Assembly (NCBI RefSeq): GCF_000715075.1
Contig: NC_134103.1
Span: 72,355,519-72,419,518, forward strand
DNA length: 64,000 nt
From: Nicotiana tabacum
Taxonomy: Eukaryota > Streptophyta > Magnoliopsida > Solanales > Solanaceae
Direction of reading: 5' to 3'
Translations under genes and position numbers: made by a program
Shown here: one piece after another, positions 1 to 11,600 of the stretch
Numbering within the stretch: position 1 is the first letter of the stretch
Layout: the number at the start of each line of letters is the position of its first letter
Notes under the pieces: generated by a model
The model's input: only the letters and a program-made list of their open reading frames with translations
The model's database searches: none
Told to the model about the DNA's origin: nothing

Positions 1-776
1 AATTCGCTCTTCGCGTTCGCGAGGGTGCCTTCGCGAACGTGAAGAAGAACACACCAGAAGGCTGAAATCTGCAGAAAACCAGATTTCCTAAGTCTTAAAT
101 CGTCCTGTAGCCCATCTGAAACTCACCCGAGCCCTCGGGGCACCAAACCAAATATGCACACAAGTCCAAAAACCTCATACAAACTTGCTCGCGCGATCAA
201 ATTACCAAAATAATGCCTAGAACTACGAATCGGACACCAAATCAAAGAAAATTTTGAAGAAAACTTTAAAACTTATATTTTACAACTGGACGTCCGAATC
301 ACGTCAAATCAACTCCGATTCTCACCAAATTCGGCAGAGAAGTCATAACTATTATAGTGGACCTATACCGAGCTCCGGAACCAAAATACGGACCCGAGGT
401 CAATAAATCCAACATCAACAATTTCTTAAAAATCATTAAGCTTTCAAGCTTTTAATCTTTCATCAAAATTTCATATCTCGAGGTAGGGACCTCAGATTTC
501 GATTCTAGGCATACGTCTAAGTCCCAAATCACGATACTGACCTACCAGAATTGTCAAAATTCTGATTCGGGTCTGTTTGCTCAAAATGTTAACTAAAGTC
601 TACTCAGTTGATTTTTAAAGCTCTATTTCACAGTTTAATCCATTTTTCATATAAAAACTTTTCAGAAAATTGTACGGACAGCGCACGCAAGTCGATGAGT
701 GATAAATGGTGCTTTTCTAGGTCTTAGAACTCAGAATTACTTAAAAAATTTAAAGATAATATTTTGGGTCATCACA
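1..776 (-). repeat. 5' part of a reverse-oriented gypsy LTR (element E), cut by the window edge
   Basis: Read on the minus strand, the LTR begins at 776 with TGTGATGACCC, the same start as the LTRs of elements A and B, and runs left out of the window. Its left end (1-50) holds the start of a CG-rich short-palindrome array (cgcgttcgcgagg, cgcgaacgtgaag), the usual block upstream of the promoter in these LTRs. The next bases (777 on) are mid-LTR sequence of another copy, so E appears to have inserted into that LTR. It could be the 5' LTR of a full element or a solo LTR; the other end is not visible. Confidence 0.75.
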
Positions 777-3057
777 GGGAGCCTTCATAATTTATTTAAA
801 GAAAATATTTTTCCCGAAATAGCATCCCGCGTTTTAGCCATCCTTATCACACCACATGACTTCTAGTAGTTTCCCCTACTAGCCACGTGTATCAAGCCAC
901 CCTTATCTCACCGCATGCATTTCAATACCCAGACCTTATACCACCGCATGCGTATGAACATCACAATATATCACAATTTGTACCTCAAGTGCTCAAATAA
1001 TTTAACTTGCCAAAATAATTCAACAATAATATATTTCCACACTAAAGAACTCACGGCTCATGCTAAAATAAATCATCAATAATAGTTTTTCACAATAAAG
1101 AGCTCACGGCTCCATCACAATGAGTACAAAAGTCTTACAAAATATTCGAGAATAAATAACTCAACAAAATAATATTTCAAAATTTTAATACATTGCTTAA
1201 ATACTAAATTTAAAATGTCAAATAATTTATATTAATAATATTTAATTTAAGGAAAATCAATTTCAAATAATACACAGAATAAAAGAAAAGAAGTTTCAAC
1301 TAAACAGATAAAATTATTAGCAGAAAAAGGTCAAGCAACTTTAAAATATAAACATTACATCAATGATGAAGAATATATCAGAATAAAATAGTTTAATTAA
1401 TGCATAATAGTGATCTACACAATTTAAAAACATAATCTTTCACATTCAGCCCGTGTATACACTCGTCACCTCGTGTACACGACTTTCAACACATTACAAT
1501 TTATCACTTCAATACCAATCCTAGGAGAGATTTTCCCCACACAAGGTTAGACAAGTCACTTACCTCGACTTGCTCCAACTTAACCAAGTAGTATGCTTTT
1601 TCCTCGATTTTCCGACTCTGATCGACTCGAATCTAGTCATAATTAATTTGATACATTCAACAAAAATTATAGGTATCAATTTCATAAGAAAATACTACAT
1701 TTTTCAATAAAATCCGAAATTAGCTCAAAAATGGCATGTGGGGCCCACATCTCGAAATCTGGCAAAAGTTACGAAATATGAACGCCCATTCAATTACGAG
1801 TCCAACCATACCAGTTTCACTCAAATCCGACTCCAAATCCATACCAAAATCTCGAAAATTCTTTTCTATGAGATTTCAAAAAATTCCCAAAATTTCAATC
1901 TCAAAACATTAATTTAATGGTGAAAACAATGATATATTTGTGTATATAGACAAAATCCGAGTTAGAATCACTTACCCCAATGTGTTTCCTTGAAAATCTA
2001 TCAAAATCGCCTCTGCTCAAGCTCCAGTTTGTTAAAAATGGCGAATGGGACGAATGCCCTCTTTTATAAATCTGCCCAGGCAGACTTCGGAACTGGGCCT
2101 CGATCTTGGCTTCGATCATGGCCCTCGAGCCTAGGCCTCGATCGTGGCTTCGATCACAGGCTAGAGCCTGGACCTCGGTCATGGCCTCGATTATGGCATC
2201 GAGCCTGGTCCTTCGATCATGGCCTCGAGCCTGGGCCTTCGATCATCATCTCGATCAAGGCATCGAGGCTGGGCCTCGTCCCTGGCCGTCGACCCTGGGC
2301 TCGACCCTGGGCTCAATATCGGGGCTCGATCACAGCCTAGAATATCCAGCAGAGAGAAAAGATTGCAGCAGCTTTTTAAGTCCAATGTTTGATCCGTCAA
2401 CCATTCGAAACTCACCCGAGGCCCTCGGGACCTCAACCAAATACATCAACAAGTCCTAAAATATCATACGAACGTATTTGAAACCTCAAATCACATCAAA
2501 CCATGCTAAAATCACAAATCACAACCCAATTCAAGCTTAATGAAACTTAAGAATTTTTAACTTCTACATTCGATGTTGAAACCTATCAAATCAAGTCCGA
2601 TTGACCTCAAATTTTGCACACAAGTTATAAATGACATAATGGAGCTGTGCAAATTTTCAGAACTGGATTCCGACCCCGATATCAAAAATTCAACTCCCCG
2701 GCCAAACTTCCAAACTTTAAATTCCTATTTTAGCCATTTCAAGCCTAATTTTACTACGGACTTCCAAATAAAATTCCGATCACGCTCCTAAGTCCAAAAT
2801 CACCATACGGAGTTGTTGGAATCATCAAAATTCTATTCCGGGGTCGTTTCACATAATTCGACATCCGGTTACTATTTAAACTTAAACTTTTAATTTTTTA
2901 TCAAAATTCCATATCTCGGGCTAGGGACCTTGAAATTTGATTTCGGGTATATGCCAAGTCCCAAATCATGATATGGACCCACCAGAACTGTCAAAATACT
3001 GATCCGAGTCCGTTTGCTCAAAATGTTGACCAAAGTCAACTTAGTTGACCAAAGTCA
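777..3057 (-). repeat. Reverse-oriented gypsy LTR fragment, interrupted by E
   Basis: On the minus strand this matches, piece by piece, the 3' LTR of element B from about 16330 to 18770: the caagtcgaggtaagtgactt segment (about 1553-1575 against 17926-17945), the gtgtacacgaggtgacgagtg segment and the gcatgcggtg array. A CG-rich array of cgatcatggcctcgagcctgg-type units lies at 2095-2340, a length and sequence not seen in B itself. Both LTR termini are missing: the right end stops near 3057 at a rearrangement junction, and the left end is where E inserted. No coding sequence. Confidence 0.7.
2061..2079 (-). promoter_or_regulatory. LTR core promoter: CTGGGCAG box plus TATA box
   Basis: On the minus strand CTGGGCAG (2072-2079) is followed by atTTATAAAAG (2062-2071). 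It lies directly downstream of the CG-rich array at 2095-2340, the same arrangement as in elements A and C. Confidence 0.6.
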
Positions 3058-3237
3058 CACCCTACTGGAAAATAATAATTGCATGGTAAAATATTTAACA
3101 ATATAATAAAATAAAATGACAATAGAAATGAATCAAGTAGAATGTCACCATTTAGTTACACAAAATAATGACAAATAAAATCTCGTGGAATCAAAACAAA
3201 ATTCCTTTCAACTTTTAGAAAATCACGACAATAATCA
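3058..3237 (-). repeat. Inverted ~180-bp LTR piece
   Basis: This is the reverse complement of the stretch at about 3697-3866 in the adjacent forward LTR piece (cccaGTAGGG end, long T/A-rich run, GTGATTTT end). It sits head to head with forward LTR sequence that begins at about 3238, so the two copies form an imperfect inverted repeat about 460 bp apart. Both edges are rearrangement junctions with no visible LTR terminus. Confidence 0.65.
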
Positions 3238-3883
3238 TGAGCCGTGATCTCTTTATTGTGGAAAAATATTATTGATGATTTATTTTGGCATGAGCCGTGA
3301 GCTCTTTATTGTGGAAACATATTGTTGTTGAATTATTTTGGCAAGTTAAATTATTTGAGTACTTGAGGTGCAAATTGTGATATATTGTGATATTGATACG
3401 CATGCGGTGGTATAAGGTCTGGGTATTGAAACGCATGCGGTGAGATAAGGGTGGCTTGATACGCGTGGCTAGTAGGGGGAACTACTAGAAGTCATACGGT
3501 GTGATAAGGATAGCTAAAACGTGGGATGCTATTTCGGAAAAAATATTTTCTTTCAAATAAATTGTGAAGGCTCTCGCGGTGAGATAAGGAAATGAGATAT
3601 TGTGAATTTATTTATGATTTGAGACTACGAAGCGGTACCTCGGGAGTGACCTTGTTGATATTGATTTATGGCCGCAGTTGCCTTTGATTATTTGTTGTGA
3701 TTTTTCTTGAAGTTGAAAGGAAATTTTGTTTTATTTCCACGAGATGTTATTTGCCATTATTTTATGTAATTAAAAGGTAACATGATACTTGATTCATTTT
3801 CATAGTCATTTCATTTTATTATATTATTTAACATTTTACCATGCCAATTATTATTTTCCAGTAGGGCCTGACCTGACCTCGTA
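3238..3883 (+). repeat. Part of the 5' LTR of gypsy element B
   Basis: Forward LTR sequence equivalent to about 18480-19075 of B's 3' LTR. It contains one to two copies of the tgagccgtgagctcttta repeat and the gcatgcggtg array. It stops at 3883, where element A inserted, and resumes at 15132. The 5' portion of this LTR is missing. Confidence 0.75.
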
Positions 3884-4584
3884 TGTGATGACCCAAAATG
3901 TCATCTTTAAATTTAATAAGTAATTCTATATTCTAAGACCTCTAAAAGTACCATTTATAATTTTTCGACTTGCGTGCGCAGTCCATACAATTTTTCGGAA
4001 AGTGTTTATGTGAAAAATGGATTAAAATGGGAAATAGAGCTTTAAAACTCAACTGAGTTGACTTTGGTCAACAATTTTAGGAAACGGACCCGGGTCAATA
4101 TTTTGACAGTTTTGGTAGCTCCGTATCATGATTTGGGACCTGGGCGCATGCCCAGAATTTAATTTGGAAGTCCCTAGCTCAAGTTATGACCATTTAACGG
4201 AACTAGCAATTTAAAGGTTAAATATTACAAGTTTGACTGCGGGGTTGACTTTTTGATATCAGAGCCAGAATCCGATTCTGGAAATTTGAACAGCTCTATT
4301 ATGTCTTTTATGACTTGTGTGCCAAATTTGAAGTCAATCCGGATTTGTTTAATATGTTTTGGCACGAGATTTACAAATTTAAAGGTTTAAAACTCAAAGT
4401 TTGAATCGGGGTGTGAATTATAATTTCAGCGTTGTTTGACGTGATACGAGACCCCGAGTAAGTCCGTATTATGTTATTGGACTTGTTGGTATATTCGTAC
4501 GGGGTCCCGAGTACCCCGAGAATGAAACAGATTGAAATCGAATCAAGAATTGGACTTAAGCAAAATCTGTATTTTTGCCTTCTG

Positions 4585-4805
4585 TGATAATCGCACCTGC
4601 GGATTTTTGACCGCAGGTGCGAGCATTCGATCATAGATGCGGTCTTCGCATGTGCGGCCTCCTTGCACAGATGCGGATGCGCAGGTGCACATTTTTCCTC
4701 CGCATGTGCGAGGCCTCGCCTGGAAGCCCCTTTTCCGCAGATGCGAGATTTTTATCGCAGATGCGAGCTCGCATGTGCGAGCCCAGGCACCGCAGGTGCG
4801 GAAAT
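4585..4805 (+). repeat. CG-rich short-palindrome array in A's 5' LTR
   Basis: Imperfect repeats of the type cgcagatgcgag and cgcaggtgcg, many of them near-palindromic (CGCA..TGCG), in otherwise AT-rich DNA. It ends at the core promoter. The 3' LTR equivalent is at 12840-13045 and differs in unit number and order. Confidence 0.7.
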
Positions 4806-4807
4806 GC

Positions 4808-4824
4808 CTGGGCAGTATATATAT
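4808..4824 (+). promoter_or_regulatory. Probable RNA polymerase II core promoter of element A
   Basis: CTGGGCAG (4808-4815) is joined directly to TATATATAT (4816-4824). Transcription would then start near 4850, defining R. The 3' LTR copy is weaker: the box reads CTGGAGAG, with TATATAT at 13065-13071. Confidence 0.6.
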
Positions 4825-5325
4825 CGAAGAGTCCGACATTTTTACTCATTTTTGAGTTTTAAGTCTCGGATTTGGGTGATTTCAAGTGGGATTTTTACGA
4901 CTTTGAATTGGCTAAGTGTTCTTTAACCAAAAGTGATTATATTTCACAAATCCATGTCTATATTCATCATTTATTTCGGATTTAGATGGAAGAAATTGAA
5001 ATTTTTGTAAAACTTTCAAAAAACGAAAAATTTAGATTTGAAGGTCCATTTGATATCGGAATTGGACAAATTTAGTATGGTTGAACTCGTATTGGAACGG
5101 GTGTTCGGATTTTGCGAGTTTTTCCGGGATTTAAGACGTGGGTCCCACTGCCGAATATTTTAATGAATTTCGGATTTTTATCCGGAAAATTTGTAAATTC
5201 ATATAGAATTAATTCCTATGTTTAGTATTGAATATATTGAATTATTTGTGAATATATTTGAAGCTTTCGGAGACAAATTTAAAAGGAAAAGATGTGGTTG
5301 AATAATTGATTGGAATTTGCAAAGC

Positions 5326-5334
5326 GAGGTAAGT
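5326..5334 (+). promoter_or_regulatory. Splice-donor-like site in LTR leader
   Basis: GAG|GTAAGT, a perfect plant 5' splice consensus, downstream of the inferred transcription start. The same word recurs at the equivalent place in B (17930), D (46491, degraded to GAGGTAATT at 39062), the LTR at 62219, and on the minus strand in F (36716-36724) and the 777-3057 fragment (about 1572-1580). See the leader-intron finding. Confidence 0.45.
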
Positions 5335-5781
5335 GTCGGGGTTAACTTTGACTTGAGGGAATAGAACCCTTAAATTGTTTGTTATGTGAATTGCATGTAA
5401 ACGACGTATAGGCGAGGTGATGAGTGTCTATACGTCATCAAATTAATTGTTTGCTTGCTTACTTAAAAAATCATAAATTATTTTTAATCATAAATTAATT
5501 ATTCTAATAATTGTTTCTCTTTTATTCTTTGCAAATATAAATTCTTGAATTCCTGCATTAATTGTTACATGCTATTCGAATTATGTGCATCAATTGTTAT
5601 TTGACATTTAGCATAATAAATATTAAACTGCCTATTTGCTCCCTGATTTCCATTATGCTATTTGTCATTGTTTGCTTCATAATTAAACCATAATTATTGT
5701 ATGCTTGTTGTCTCGTAATTTTATATTAATTGTTACATTTATTGGGAAAATTTCTTCTATAAGAATTGGTAAATGAAAATG

Positions 5782-6240
5782 TTGGAGGAGCGGGTTGCAC
5801 GCCGCAACATGATTGATTATAATGAATATATTGGAGGATCGGGTTGCATGCCGCAACAGACTTATTAAAAGTCTATACTGGAGGATCGGGTTGCACGTTG
5901 CAACAGATTTATTAAAAGTCAATATTGGAGGTTCGGGTTGCACGCCGCAATAGACTTGTTAAAGAGTTAATATTAGAGGATCGGGTTGCACGCCGCAACA
6001 GACTTATTAAAAGTCAATATTGGAGGATCGGGTTGCACGCCGTAACAGACTTATTGAAAGTCAATATTGGAGGATCGGATTGCACGCCGCAACAGACTTG
6101 TTAAAAAGTTAATATTGGAGGATCGGATTGCACGCCTCAATATACTTGATTAAAATGAATATGTTGGAGGAGCGGGTTGCACGCCGCAACAGAACTGAAT
6201 TTGGTTATATTGTGAGAGCGGGTTGCACGCTGCAACAGAA
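5782..6240 (+). repeat. 47-bp minisatellite of hairpin units in A's 5' LTR
   Basis: About ten units of roughly 47 bp. Each has the core ggatcgg followed by GTTGC-acgcc-GCAAC and then cagacttattaaaagt. GTTGC and GCAAC can pair as a 5-bp stem with a 5-nt loop. The 3' LTR holds eleven units (14036-14527), one of them truncated, so copy number changed after insertion. Confidence 0.85.
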
Positions 6241-6316
6241 ATAATGGAAATGATAATTGTTTATGATTGTTGAGTTGCCTTCAATTATTATAAATGAATT
6301 ACCTGATTTATTCCTA

Positions 6317-6345
6317 TTGTTGTTGTTGTTGTTGTTGTTGTTGTT
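6317..6345 (+). repeat. TTG trinucleotide microsatellite
   Basis: An uninterrupted run of TTG/GTT triplets. The same place in the 3' LTR (about 14600-14620) has only a few triplets, so it expanded or contracted after insertion. Confidence 0.85.
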
Positions 6346-6874
6346 ACTAATATTGCGTACAGGTTAATGTAAGTGAACCGCCTTATCCTCGTCACTACTT
6401 CGTTGAGGTTAGGCTCAGCACTTACCAGTACATGGGTCGGTTGTACTAATACTAGACTCTGCACTTCTTGTATAGATTTTGAAGTTAGTCCCAGCGGCGT
6501 ACCATAGACTTGCTCGGATTTCAGCTTTCAGAGGAAACTTGAGGTATAACTGTATGGCGTTCGTAGTTCTGAAGTCCCCTTCTATTGTACTTTAGCTTTG
6601 TGTTTATTTCCAGACAGTTTTATTTTATTCAGACCTTTATTTGTATTTATTCTAGAAGCTCGTGCACTTGTGACACCAATTCTGGGATGGTATTTAGACA
6701 CCGTTATTATGAAGGATTATTTCAAAATTGCTTCCGCATTTGCTTCTTTGTTATTAACAAATTTAAAAATATTGTTTTAAAAATAGATAATGTTATTCTG
6801 ACGTTGGCTTGCCAAGCAAGTGAAATGTTAGGCGCCATCACAGTCCAGATATGGAAATTTTGGGTCGTGACATT

Positions 6875-6886
6875 TGGTATCAGAGC
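6875..6886 (+). promoter_or_regulatory. Primer binding site of A (initiator tRNA-Met type)
   Basis: TGGTATCAGAGC, the standard plant retrotransposon PBS, two bases after the LTR end. Confidence 0.93.
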
Positions 6887-7048
6887 ACTAGGTTACATAG
6901 GTCTCACGAGTCACGAGCAAGCTTAGTAGAGTCTGAAGGATCGGTACGGAGACGTCTGTACTTATCTCTCAGAGGCTATGAAGTTTAGGAACAATATCAC
7001 TTCTTTCTTATTCTATCATGAAATTTTATTTTATTATCGATGATTGAA

Positions 7049-7076
7049 CCATTCTACTCTTATTATCTCGCAGATG
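7049..7076 (+). promoter_or_regulatory. Pyrimidine tract and CAG abutting the gag start (acceptor-like)
   Basis: A pyrimidine-rich stretch (attctactcttattatctcg) ends in CAG (7071-7073), immediately followed by the gag ATG at 7074. Elements C (minus strand, 25147) and D (40470) have the same arrangement. Confidence 0.45.
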
Positions 7077-8670
7077 GTGAGAACACGTAATACCTCTATC
7101 GATGGACAGGGACCAGAACTCCCGGTGGAAACTATGGATAGGGGTAGAGGTCTAGGTCGTGCTAGAGGTTGAGGTAGAGCTCAGTCCAGAGCTCGAATAG
7201 CTGCACCTGTTGAAGAACCTCAGATAGACCTTCAGGAGGAGGTCCCTGTTCAGAATGTACCAGTTGGACCAGTTCAGGTCCCGGAAGGATTCATAGCCAC
7301 TCCAGTGCTTCGGGATGCTCTAGTCCGCTTGGTGAGTCTTATGGAGGGTGTAGCCTAGAATGGTACATTTCCAGTGGCACCAGCCATCTCACAGGCTGGG
7401 GGAAGAGCACAAACTCCCACTACTCCCGCTCCGGAGCAGATGGCTCCCCAGAATCAGGCTCCAGCAGCACCGCCAGTTGTGGTAGTTCAGCCAGTTATTG
7501 CGGCACAGACCGGTGATAGGCCCTCCATGTCTTTTGAGGACTTATTGAGACTGGATAAGTTCACTAAGATCTTTCCAGTTCACTTCAGTGGTACACCTTC
7601 TGAGGACCCACAGGATTATCTTGAATACTGCCATGAGGTGCTGCAGAACATGGGTATAGTTGAGACCAATGGGGTTGATTTTGCTGTATTCCAGATGATG
7701 GGTTTCACCAAGAGGTGGTGGAGAGATTACATATTGACCCAATCAGTCGGATCACCTGCACTTACCTGGGAATAATTCTCTCAGCTATTTCTGGAGAAGT
7801 TCCTCCCTATCACACTGAGAGAGGAATTCCGCAAGCAATTTGAGCGTCTACAGCAGGGCAGTATGACTGTTACTTAGCATGAGTCCCGTTTTGTGAATTT
7901 GGCCCATCATGCTCTCCTTTTACTACCTATGGAGGGAGAGAGAGTGAGGAGGTTCATTGGGGGACTCACTCACCCTATCAGACTTCAAATGGCAAAGGAG
8001 ACCGGAGGTGAGATTTCTTTTCAGGCGACTGCTAATGTCACAAGGAGGATCGAGATGGTTCTTGCACAGGAAGAGGGCAGAGGTTCGATAAGAGGCCTCG
8101 TCAATTTGGTGGTTACAATGGTGCCTCGTTTGGAGGCAGGGGTAATTTTGGTAGGGGTCATCCTCCCAGACCGTTTCATTCAGCACTTCATGTATCTCCC
8201 GATGCTTCAGGGAGTCACGGTCCTATTATGCCTTACTCTGGGCAGCCAGTATTCAGTGCACATTTAGCTCCTAACAGTGCACCACCACTCTAGAGTTACT
8301 ACAGTGGTTATTCGGTCCATCTGGGTTAGCTTCAGCTTCAGCAGCCACGACATCAGGATGAGTGTTATGAGTGTGGGAACATTGGTCACATCGGGAGGTA
8401 TTGCCCTAAATTGGCGAGTAACAGATCTCGGTAAGAATCGAGTGCCATCATACCGGCACTGGTTGCTTCACCGCCTGCTCAGCCAGCTAGAGGTAGGGAT
8501 CAGGCAGCTAGAGGTGGAGGTTAGGACATTAGAGGTAGAGGTCAGGCCATTAGAGGTGGAGGTCAGACCGTTAGGGGTGGAGGCCAGCCCGTTAGAGGCC
8601 GTCCCAGAGATGCAATTTAGAGTGGTGGGGCCCAGCCCCGATTTTATGCTTTTCCAGCTAGGCCTGAGGC
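7074..8670 (+). pseudogene. gag: gag of element A (capsid and nucleocapsid), broken
   Basis: Starts at ATG 7074 with MVRTRNTS, a start shared with element C, followed by a Gly/Arg-rich stretch with a stop at about 7170. The capsid (retrotransposon gag) region lies at about 7540-8100, including the FQMMGFTKRWWRDY stretch typical of plant gypsy gag. Further stops interrupt it at 7773 and about 7875. The reading frame shifts near 8100. In the new frame a zinc knuckle CX2CX4HX4C (CYECGNIGHIGRYC) lies at 8363-8404. Gag packages the element RNA in cytoplasmic particles; this copy cannot make a full protein. Gag and pol probably formed one reading frame originally. Confidence 0.88.
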
Positions 8671-11600
8671 CGAGTCATCTGATGCTGTGATTACAGGTAT
8701 TATTCCAGTTTTCCATAGAGATGCTTCAGTTCTATTTGATCCATGATCTACTTATTCCTAGGTTTCCTCCTATTTTGCTACATATTTGGTTGTGCCTTGT
8801 GATTCTCTGAATGATTCTGTGTGTGTATCTACACCGATGGCAGACTCTGTGGCAGTAGATCATGTCTACCATTCATGTGTGGTTACTACTGGTAATCTTG
8901 AAACTAGTGTGGATCTTCTAATTCTTGATATGGTCGATTTTGATGTTATCTTGAGTATGGATTGGCTATCTCTTTATCATGCTATATTGTACTGTCATGT
9001 CAAGATAGTGACCCTATCTGTGCCAGGGTTACCTCGATTAGAGTGGAAAGGAACTCCTGGCCATTCTGCCAGCAGGGTTATTTCTTATATGAAAGCTCGG
9101 TATATGGTAGAGAAAGGGTGTCTAGCCTATTTGGCTTATATTCGCAATCCCATTGCAGATGTCCCTTCTTTGGACTCAGTACTAGTTGTTCGTAAATTTT
9201 TTGAAGTATTTCCTGCATATCTGCCGGGGATGCCACCCGACAGAGATATTGACTTCTATATTGATTTGGCTTCGGGCACTCAGCCCATTTCTATTCCACC
9301 ATATCGTATGGCCCCGCCAGAGTTGAAAGAATTGAAAGAGCAGTTACAAGACTTGCTTGATCAGGGATTCATTAGACTCAGTGTCTCGATCTAGGGTGCA
9401 CTAGTATTATTTGTAAAGAAGAAAGATGGCTCGATGCGGATGTGTATAGACTATCGGCAGTTGAACAAGGCCACTATCAAAAACAAATATCCGCTGCCAA
9501 GAATTGATGGCTTATTTGATCAGCTTCAGGGTGCCAAGGTATTTTCGAAATTTGATTTGAGATTTGGTTACCATCAGTTGAAGATTAGGGCATCTGATGT
9601 CCCTAAGACAGCTTTTCGGACTTGGTATGGGCATTACGAGTTCCTAGTGATGTCATTTGGATTGACAAATGCTCTAACAGTATTTATGGATTTGATGAAT
9701 CGGGTGTTCAAGCCTTATTTGGATTCTTTTGTGGTTGTATTCATTGATGATATCTTGATTTACTCCAGCAGTAGAGAGGAGCATGAGCAACATCTTCGAA
9801 GTGTGCTTCACACCTTGAAGAATAATCAGTTATATACCAAATTTTCAAAATGTGAGTTTTGCTTAGACTTAGTTGCCTTTTTGGGGCATGTTGTATCGAC
9901 AAAAGGCATAAAGGTGGATCCTAAGAAGATTGAGGCTGTTCAGAATTGGCCTAGACCTACTTTGGTTACAGAGATCCGGAGTTTCCTGGGTTTGGCAGGT
10001 TATTATCGTCGGTTCGTGGAGGGGTTTTCATCTATAGCAAGCACATTGACCAGACTAACCCAGAAGGGTGTTCCATTCAGATGGTCATATGAGTGTGAGT
10101 TGAGCTTTCAGAAGCTCAAGACCGCTTTGACTACGGCGCCAGTATTTGTATTACCCACAGGCTCAGGATCGTATATGGTATATTGTGACACATCTCACAT
10201 TGGGCTTGGTGTAGTATTAATGCAAGATGGCAAGGTAATTGTATATGCGTCACGGCAGTTGAAAGTTCATGAGAAGAATTATCCTATTCATGACTTAGAA
10301 TTGGCAGCCATTGTTCATGTGCTGAAGATTTGGAGGCATTACCTCTATAGTGTCTCGTGTGATGTATTTACTGATCATCGTAGCCTCCAGTATCTGTTCA
10401 AACAAAATGATCTGAATTTGAGGCAGAGAAGATGGTTAGAGTTGTTGAAAGACTACGATATCACCATTTTGTATCACCCCGGAAAGGCTAATGTGGTGGC
10501 CGATGCCTTGAGTAGAAAGGCTGTGAGTATGGGCATTCTTGCATATATTCCGATTGGTGAGAGGCCATTAGCTGCAGATGTTCAGACTTTGGCTAACCAG
10601 TTTGTGAGGTTAGATGTTTCATAACCCAGTCGGGTTCTAGCTTGCATAGTCGCTCAGTCTTCTTTATATGAGCGCATCATAGAGAGGCAGTATGATGATC
10701 CTCATTTACTTGTCCTTAAGGACACGATGCGACACGGTGATGCCAAACAGGTTGCTGTGGGGGAAGATGGAGTTCTGCAAATATAGGGCCGAATTTGTGT
10801 GCCTAATGTGGATGGGCTTCGTGAATTAATTCTTGAAGAAGCACACAGTTTCAGGTATTCTATTCATCCAGGTACCGCCAAAATGTATCAAGATTTGCGG
10901 CAACATTATTGGTGGAGGAGAATGAAAAAGGCTATAGTTGCATATGTAGCTCGGTGTCTGAATTGTCAGCAAGTTAAGTACAAGCATCAGAGACCTGGTG
11001 GTTTGCTTCAGAAGTTAGAAATTCCTGATGGAAGTGGGAGCGTATCACTATGGATTTTGTTATTGGGCTTCCACGGACTCATAGAAAATTTGACACAGTT
11101 TGGGTCATTGTGGACGGGTTGACTAAGTCAGCCCATTTCATTCCAGTGGAATTTACCTATTCTTCAGAGAGGTTAGCTGAAATTTACATTCGTGAGATTG
11201 TCCGCCTTCACGGTGTGCCCGTGTCTATTATTTCAGATCGAGGTACGCAGTTTACCTCACATTTCTGGAGGGCTGTACAACGTGAGTTAGGCATGCGGGT
11301 GGAGTAGAGTACAACATTTCATCCACAGACAGACGGACAGTCAGAGCGCACTATTCAGATATTGGAAGATATGCTCCGCGCTTGTGTTATAGACTTTGGA
11401 GGTTCTTGGGATCATTTCTTACCACTTGCGGAGTTTGCTTATAATAATAGCTACTAGTCGAGAATTCAGATGGCTCCATATGAGGCATTATACCGAAGGC
11501 GATGTTGATCGCCAGTTGGTTGGTTTGAACCGGGAGAGGCTCGGTTGTTGGGTACCGATTTGGTAAAGGATTCCTTGGATAAAGTCAAGATTATTCAGGA

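Larger units (their letters stand above)
3884..6872 (+). repeat. 5' LTR of element A
   Basis: 2989 bp, TGTGATGACCC to GGGTCGTGACA. In order: a U3-like region, a CG-rich palindrome array (4585-4805), core promoter (4808-4824), a donor-like GAGGTAAGT (5326), a 47-bp hairpin repeat array (5782-6240), a TTG microsatellite, and the terminus. It matches the 3' LTR (12147-15131) throughout, with scattered substitutions and array-length differences. Confidence 0.93.

Noticed and set aside
1990..2459. Overlapping open frames of 117 and 116 codons
   Set aside because: Result of the CG-rich cgatcatggcctcgagcc repeats, which lack stops in several frames.
5782..6240. Regular ~47-bp repeats that look like a CRISPR array
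   Set aside because: The units are contiguous with no unique spacers, lie inside a plant LTR, and are repeated in the other LTR; this is a minisatellite.
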